Below are positions 21,172-24,849 of a stretch of DNA of 24,849 bases, in pieces; within the stretch, counting starts at the first letter, position 1; each line of letters opens with the position of its first letter. A model generated the notes under the pieces. It did not search any database, had not been told where the DNA came from, and was given only the letters and a program-made list of their open reading frames with translations. The translations under genes were made by a program, and so were the position numbers. The stretch is from a virus, in IMG/VR virus record IMGVR_UViG_3300010148_000109, positions 1 through 24,849 of that record; one strand, 5' to 3'.

Positions 21172-21203
21172 TAAAGATAAAAATATTCTGTGTCGCTATC
21201 AAA
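21172..21203 (-). promoter_or_regulatory. Candidate Bacteroidota promoter for the 21143 gene
   Basis: The leftward strand has TTTG (21203-21200), a 20-nt spacer, then TATCTTTA (21179-21172), matching TTTG-N19-21-TAnnTTTG except the last base. Expected transcription start is a few bases on, giving a leader of about 20-25 nt. Confidence 0.5.
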
Positions 21204-21219
21204 GCATGATACCAACATA

Positions 21220-21243
21220 CTAAATGTGGATAACCATATTTAG
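21220..21243. other. Imperfect hairpin containing a perfect DnaA box (possible origin)
   Basis: CTAAATGTGG (21220-21229) and CCATATTTAG (21234-21243) are inverted with one mismatch around ATAA. TGTGGATAA at 21225-21233 is the exact complement of the DnaA box TTATCCACA. It lies in a 97-nt intergenic gap, two nucleotides after the stop of the 55-aa gene and before the promoter of the 21143 gene. No T-run follows, so it is not a terminator. Confidence 0.45.
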
Positions 21244-21244
21244 T

Positions 21245-21412
21245 CTAATATACTAGATCTATAGAAGAACTCTGCTGATAAGGATCTGTAACGTACCAAG
21301 CGGCAACAACCTTTTCAGGATCAATTGCCTCTGATGCTTTTACAACACCTTCTCTTATGAGTTTCATAACAATTCTTCTCTTAAGATCTTTAATTTTGAT
21401 TTCGTATATCAT
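21245..21412 (-). CDS. Hypothetical small protein (55 aa)
   Basis: A gene too short for usual ORF cut-offs, filling most of the space between primase and the DnaA-box gap. It starts M-I-Y-E-I-K-I-K-D-L-K-R-R-I-V, has E-A-I-D-P-E-K-V-V-A-A-W-Y-V-T-D-P-Y in the middle and ends I-D-L-V-Y. A TATATTTG promoter element lies just 6 nt upstream, so the message could be nearly leaderless. Family not recognised. Confidence 0.6.
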   Translation of the reverse strand: MIYEIKIKDLKRRIVMKLIREGVVKASEAIDPEKVVAAWYVTDPYQQSSSIDLVY

Positions 21413-21418
21413 ATGTAA

Positions 21419-21426
21419 CAAATATA
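21419..21426 (-). promoter_or_regulatory. Candidate -7 promoter element for the 55-aa gene
   Basis: The leftward strand reads TATATTTG, followed by TTA, the same 11-mer as before the holin-like gene at 13847-13857. The -33 region shows only a T-run. The start codon follows 6 nt later. Confidence 0.35.
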
Positions 21427-21434
21427 ATAAAAAA

Positions 21435-22436
21435 TCAGTTAATATGAAAAAACACTAATTTATGAAGTAGCTGATATGCACCACCTTGTTGAAAGTATTC
21501 GGCAATGTCATTAGCTTTAGTTATCTCCCTAAGATCAATGTATGGTATTCCATATTCTTCATACAGTTTTACAGACCTTGCTCTACCAGTATCATCATTG
21601 TCATAGCATGTAATCAAATGATTGCATTTAGAACGTATACTATTGTATTGTTCTGTAGTTAATGCTGATGTTTCTGAGTTAAGAGCAATACCTATAAATG
21701 CTGTATTGTTATACAATGACATAACATCTTTCTGTCCAGCGCACAAAAGAATTACTTCCCTTGTTTTGATATCTGGATCTTCAAGCTGTGCCATACCGAA
21801 GATATTTTCTCTCTTGGTATTGCCAAAGTATTTTTTACCGCTTTTGAGAAATGGTCGGTAGATTTTATATCTATCGTTTCCATAATCGTAAGCATACATA
21901 ATACTGCACCTACTGTCATCTATTTCATAATTTTTGACATGATTGATTACTTTAGATATAGGCTTAACATTGTATAGTTCTAGAGTCTTACGATTGATTC
22001 CAAACTGGCTCCAAAATCGTTTATCCATTACCTCCCAATCTCTTTCTACAATACTAAAGTATTTAGCGTGTGTATCGCTTTTTTCTTCTACAAAAGTCTT
22101 TTTTGGTTTACTAATATAACTTGGCTTAAAGTAATTCTGAGTAGGAAGAGTAGATTGCTCGTCTTGTATATTAAAGTCCGCAGCAATTTTAAGTACAGCC
22201 TCTCTAAATGAAAGACCGTACATTTCCATTACAAAATCAAAACATGAACCCTGTATACCAGCAAAGTCTTTGAATACAACCTGATGCCTATCATTCTTGT
22301 ATATCACAAAACTAGGGTTCTTTTCGTTCCTTAGTGGTGATTTAATAGGTTTGTTAATCCTGATAGGCTCGTCAATATAATACTGAAATATGTCTAGCTC
22401 TTGTACTTTGTTTAGTACAGTTTCTTTGCTAATCAA
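21435..22436 (-). CDS. DnaG-type DNA primase, divergent (degenerate zinc site, altered TOPRIM)
   Basis: 333 aa. The N-terminal region S-P-L-R-N-E-K-N-P-S-F (33-43), V-F-K-D-F, then S-C-F-D-F-V-M-E-M-Y-G (64-74) and F-R-E-A-V-L-K-I-A follows the CHC2 zinc-domain fold, but the usual Cys and His ligands are replaced by other residues. The catalytic TOPRIM part has L-L-C-A-G-Q-K-D-V-M-S-L (231-241), where E-G-x-x-D is expected and Ala233 replaces the Glu, then C-Y-D-N-D-D-T-G-R (277-285) and A-N-D-I-A-E-Y-F. It should make RNA primers for the DnaB-like helicase, if active. Starts in an ATGA overlap with the upstream gene. The C-terminal helicase-binding domain of bacterial DnaG is absent. Confidence 0.85.
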   Translation of the reverse strand: MISKETVLNKVQELDIFQYYIDEPIRINKPIKSPLRNEKNPSFVIYKNDRHQVVFKDFAGIQGSCFDFVMEMYGLSFREAVLKIAADFNIQDEQSTLPTQNYFKPSYISKPKKTFVEEKSDTHAKYFSIVERDWEVMDKRFWSQFGINRKTLELYNVKPISKVINHVKNYEIDDSRCSIMYAYDYGNDRYKIYRPFLKSGKKYFGNTKRENIFGMAQLEDPDIKTREVILLCAGQKDVMSLYNNTAFIGIALNSETSALTTEQYNSIRSKCNHLITCYDNDDTGRARSVKLYEEYGIPYIDLREITKANDIAEYFQQGGAYQLLHKLVFFHIN

Positions 22437-22702
22437 TTCAAGTGTATTTTACTTTCGTAGTTGTTTTCAAGTAAGTTATCTAGCTCTGCAATAGAGATAA
22501 CTAGATTTTTAAATGCTTCACTAGCTTTTAGATGTTCTTCCGTAAGCAGTTCAAAGTACACGCTGTCTTCATTAGAATCTTTTAGACATCCCAATAATGC
22601 TGCTGACTCTCTGTAAGACCGATGGATCTCCTTCAACCTCTCCGTTATTACGTTCATTGGTTGATTCCATAGGGTTTCCGTTTGCTTTTCCAATATCTTC
22701 AT
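22433..22702 (-). CDS. Hypothetical helical protein (89 aa)
   Basis: Helical and charged: I-T-E-R-L-K-E-I-H-R-S-Y-R-E-S-A-A-L-L-G, then F-E-L-L-T-E-E-H-L-K-A-S-E-A-F-K-N-L. Its first 131 nt overlap the end of the preceding gene in a different frame; an inner ATG at 22657 would reduce the overlap to 86 nt. Its 3' end joins the primase gene by ATGA, so it is probably translated. Family not recognised. Confidence 0.65.
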   Translation of the reverse strand: MKILEKQTETLWNQPMNVITERLKEIHRSYRESAALLGCLKDSNEDSVYFELLTEEHLKASEAFKNLVISIAELDNLLENNYESKIHLN

Positions 22703-23087
22703 TTTTTGTTACTACTTTAAATTTAACAATTTCAGTATCAATATAATGACTATCAAACATCTTTTTGATTACTGGTTTGTTTTCACAATCAATAGTTGCT
22801 ATTACTTTGTCATCCTTGTACACTTTAATTTTAACGTGTCTAGGAATGTTAGCAATAGAACCTGAAACGGCAAAGTCTGGAACTAGCTTAATATCACCAA
22901 AAGACTTTAGATACTTAGAATACTTTTTAAGCAATTCGTTTTCTAAGTAATAATCCCAACGATTTTTAGAATTGTTTCTAGTCTGTTTAGCATAGACTTT
23001 TTGTTTGATGTATCTATGTACTTCTGTGCCGATAATACTAACAAGTTTGTAAGCAACAGCAATTCTTACTACATGTAAAAAACCCAT
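22572..23087 (-). CDS. Hypothetical protein (171 aa)
   Basis: Starts two bases after the upstream stop. The N-terminus (M-G-F-L-H-V-V-R-I-A-V-A-Y-K-L-V-S-I-I-G) is hydrophobic and may associate with the membrane, the middle is basic, a beta segment follows (H-V-K-I-K-V-Y-K-D-D-K-V-I-A-T-I-D), and the C-terminal 40 residues are Asn/Glu/Gly rich and probably disordered. That disordered part is where the overlap with the next gene lies, so it may be constrained by the other frame. Function unknown. Confidence 0.65.
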   Translation of the reverse strand: MGFLHVVRIAVAYKLVSIIGTEVHRYIKQKVYAKQTRNNSKNRWDYYLENELLKKYSKYLKSFGDIKLVPDFAVSGSIANIPRHVKIKVYKDDKVIATIDCENKPVIKKMFDSHYIDTEIVKFKVVTKNEDIGKANGNPMESTNERNNGEVEGDPSVLQRVSSIIGMSKRF

Positions 23088-23089
23088 CT

Positions 23090-23419
23090 TTAGATATTTG
23101 AATAATGATTAGATTGAATAATAGACAGTTCATCAGCGAATTTATCATCCGTAAGATTTGGAAAGTTGTTTACAAACCTCGTGCATAAGTCCATAAGCTT
23201 TTGATACAAGTCTTTGTGCAATGCTTTATTTGCATTTATAATTTTAATGTAACATACGCTTTCAAGTGTTTTTACGTCACTTGGAAAGATTACAGCCTCT
23301 GGCATGTTACTATCACTAGTAAGTGATTTTACAAACTGTAATTCGCCATTGATAGCCTTTAGCTCGTCATAAGCTGTGTAAGAACTATCATAGGCTTCAA
23401 ATAAATCTTTAAACCACAT
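23090..23419 (-). CDS. Hypothetical protein (109 aa)
   Basis: Helical with no recognised motif: M-W-F-K-D-L-F-E-A-Y-D, then Q-F-V-K-S-L-T-S-D, P-E-A-V-I-F-P-S-D-V and K-L-M-D-L-C-T-R-F-V-N-N-F. Lies in the leftward early block 11 nt after the preceding gene. Confidence 0.65.
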   Translation of the reverse strand: MWFKDLFEAYDSSYTAYDELKAINGELQFVKSLTSDSNMPEAVIFPSDVKTLESVCYIKIINANKALHKDLYQKLMDLCTRFVNNFPNLTDDKFADELSIIQSNHYSNI

Positions 23420-23430
23420 AATTAATTGTT

Positions 23431-23634
23431 TTAGTCTAAATCAAAAAGTTCTTCTGGTAATACTCCTCTATCTACAGGGTATAGAACTATAGCGGTTTTA
23501 CCACTTTTAAGTTTATGCCTCCCAACATCGTAATCAACATGGTTATATCCATTACCTTCAGGATCTTGAGAAACAATAATTTCAACATCGGAGGAGAGAG
23601 TACGAAAAAAATCTCTCAGGTCTTTAACTGTCAT
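23431..23634 (-). CDS. Conserved small phage protein (67 aa)
   Basis: Opens M-T-V-K-D-L-R-D-F-F, then D-V-E-I-I-V-S-Q-D-P-E-G-N-G-Y and A-I-V-L-Y-P. I recall this M-T-V-x-x-L-x-x-x-L...x-V-x-V-S-x-D-x-E-G-N pattern as a very common small phage protein of unknown role. ATGA overlap with the preceding gene. Confidence 0.75.
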   Translation of the reverse strand: MTVKDLRDFFRTLSSDVEIIVSQDPEGNGYNHVDYDVGRHKLKSGKTAIVLYPVDRGVLPEELFDLD

Positions 23635-23930
23635 AAGTATACTTTATTTAATAAATTAATAATAGTTCTGATTTCTGTTATTTCATCAGAACCTATTCTA
23701 TCGCTCCATTCTAACATGCCTTTAAGCATTTTTGTTGCGATTTCTACATTCATAATCTCTGCTTCATAATGTTCAGCTCCCTCTTGTTCATGGTATGCTT
23801 GAATCAAATTGTCGCAGTAGTTTACCCTATTAGGCGCTTCTCCGCCATAATAGGTATAAACTTTAATCTTACCCTCGTATACAAAAGATGTGTCCGTATC
23901 AGGACTAGCTATTGGCTTCTTCATTTTCAT
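23631..23930 (-). CDS. Hypothetical protein (99 aa)
   Basis: Overlaps the Api92-like gene by 26 nt at its start and the next gene by ATGA at its end. It has F-V-Y-E-G-K-I-K-V-Y-T-Y-Y-G-G near the N-terminus (strands) and a helical C-terminal half (I-A-T-K-M-L-K-G-M-L-E-W). Family not recognised; probably an early accessory protein. Confidence 0.65.
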   Translation of the reverse strand: MKMKKPIASPDTDTSFVYEGKIKVYTYYGGEAPNRVNYCDNLIQAYHEQEGAEHYEAEIMNVEIATKMLKGMLEWSDRIGSDEITEIRTIINLLNKVYL

Positions 23931-24639
23931 ATTTTTCTAGAGTTGTTTTAATATTTAATCTATCTCCTTTTTTCATTACTTCCCATAGATCTGAATAATG
24001 ATCTTTAAAATCCTCAAGTGTTCCGTACAATCCCTCTTGGGCGTAGTCGTAAAAACGATCCCACCATGATGTTGGGTCTTCTATAAACTCATATTTACTA
24101 CAGCTCATTTCTACTTCATCTACAAGTTCTCCATCAAAATAACTTTGTCTTCCTGCAAAGTCCATACCTGATTCAGAGTATTCTACTTCTATACGTAACA
24201 ATGGATATTTCTTACTTAATGCTAAGTAATAAGCAGTTGGAGGCGACCATGCAGTATCAAATGATACTTCAAAATAGGTATCATTTACTTCGTTTATATA
24301 ATAATCGTACGCATCCCATTTGGTTCCCCAATTAACTAATCTCCATTCATACCAAGTTTCATATCCATATTTTTCAATATTAGATTTCAATTGTTTTTTT
24401 TCTTCTTCTGTAGGTGGATATCCTTTACGTACATCTAATTCTTTAGGCATTGGTACTCCTCCATCAAAAGTAAAAGTGTATAAAGAACCATGAAAGTTAT
24501 CATGTTTTTTAGATAAGCTTATATTATCTTTTTCCTCTTTAAGAATTACAGATTTTTTTATAAAATCTTTAAACTGTTTTTTACATTCTATACTATCACT
24601 AGTTTGTACATAAAACCAGTTACTACAATGATTAGGCAT
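23905..24639 (-). CDS. Api92-like phage protein
   Basis: 244 aa. Starts M-P-N-H-C-S-N-W-F-Y-V, then G-G-V-P-M-P-K-E-L, W-R-L-V-N-W-G-T-K-W-D-A-Y, F-E-V-S-F-D-T-A-W-S-P-P and Y-L-A-L-S-K-K-Y-P, all hallmarks of the Api92-like (DUF1281) family of phage and plasmid proteins, which have a ferredoxin-like fold and no established function. Length is typical. Overlaps the upstream gene by 8 nt. Expected to be expressed early. Confidence 0.85.
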   Translation of the reverse strand: MPNHCSNWFYVQTSDSIECKKQFKDFIKKSVILKEEKDNISLSKKHDNFHGSLYTFTFDGGVPMPKELDVRKGYPPTEEEKKQLKSNIEKYGYETWYEWRLVNWGTKWDAYDYYINEVNDTYFEVSFDTAWSPPTAYYLALSKKYPLLRIEVEYSESGMDFAGRQSYFDGELVDEVEMSCSKYEFIEDPTSWWDRFYDYAQEGLYGTLEDFKDHYSDLWEVMKKGDRLNIKTTLEKYENEEANS

Positions 24640-24817
24640 TTTCTTCTATTTTAAATTGTTCATAATATTTTTTATAGTTCAGTAATATATCCATATACTG
24701 AGCTTTAGATAATCCTGTGGCTTTTATTGCCTCATTATCTAGCATATTATATACTCCAGATTGTTGAACCTGTAGATATGCTTTAAATTCTTTTTCTGAT
24801 ACTTTAACGTTATTCAT
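24632..24817 (-). CDS. Conserved small phage protein (61 aa)
   Basis: F-K-A-Y-L-Q-V-Q-Q-S-G-V-Y-N-M-L-D, then A-T-G-L-S-K-A-Q-Y and I-L-L-N-Y-K-K-Y-Y. The pattern F-x-x-Y-x-x-V-x-x-S-G-x-x-N-M...G-L-x...N-Y is one I recall in many phages as an uncharacterised small helical protein. It is the first complete leftward gene of the window; no clear promoter is seen in the 32 nt to its right, so transcription probably begins further right. Confidence 0.75.
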   Translation of the reverse strand: MNNVKVSEKEFKAYLQVQQSGVYNMLDNEAIKATGLSKAQYMDILLNYKKYYEQFKIEENA

Positions 24818-24849
24818 AGTATTATTTTAATAACAGTCAATAGTTAAAT

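Noticed and set aside
1-24849. tRNA genes, CRISPR arrays, insertion sequences, integrase or attachment sites
   Set aside because: I looked for tRNA-like T-arm sequences, regularly spaced repeats, transposase motifs and recombinase motifs and saw none; a covariance-model scan could not be run.

Overview
This window looks like part of the genome of a tailed double-stranded DNA bacteriophage that infects a Bacteroidota host, probably a flavobacterium. The phage assignment rests on a tail fibre with a C-terminal endosialidase-type chaperone, a lysis cassette, and a DnaB/DnaG/RusA/RecE-like replication and recombination set. The host inference rests on three things seen in the DNA: a strongly AT-rich sequence, gene starts that almost all lack a Shine-Dalgarno sequence, and short promoter-like motifs of the Bacteroidota type (TAnnTTTG). 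I saw no tRNA, CRISPR array, insertion sequence or integrase.

Layout. Positions 1-15044 are rightward virion and lysis genes. They begin with the 3' part of a very large virion protein carrying an HExxH motif; its frame runs off the left edge. Next come a hidden 58-aa HU-like ORF, two related cysteine-rich structural proteins, small structural proteins, and a 1048-aa tail fibre built from three linker-plus-beta-roll units. The lysis region holds an overlapping inner/outer spanin pair, a YkuD-like candidate endolysin and a two-helix holin candidate, interspersed with a run of very small Lys/Arg-rich proteins, single-helix coiled-coil proteins and a calcineurin-like phosphoesterase. A hairpin terminator at 15067-15114 closes this block. 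An HNH protein and a zinc-ribbon peptide follow. A second hairpin at 15706-15733 separates them from the convergent leftward genes.

Positions 24817-15775 are leftward, presumably early and middle genes. In transcription order they are small conserved phage proteins (including an Api92-like protein), a divergent DnaG-type primase, a 55-aa ORF, a low-complexity protein with its own promoter, the DnaB-like helicase, a NinB-like protein, two small ORFs, a protein resembling DnaA domain IV, a RecE-like PD-(D/E)XK nuclease, several small ORFs and a RusA-like resolvase. A perfect DnaA box lies inside an imperfect hairpin between the primase block and the low-complexity protein gene. Together with the DnaA-like protein it suggests a possible origin.

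Translation appears to run by coupling. Many genes overlap as ATGA or TAATG, and some gaps are filled by mini-ORFs of 2-22 codons. One 16-nt start-region sequence containing a two-codon ORF precedes two unrelated genes, one in each transcription block. The most interesting items are the DnaA-like protein with the DnaA-box hairpin, the repeated start-region element, the primase lacking standard catalytic and zinc residues, the three-unit tail fibre with a composition shift, and the HU-like mini-protein.
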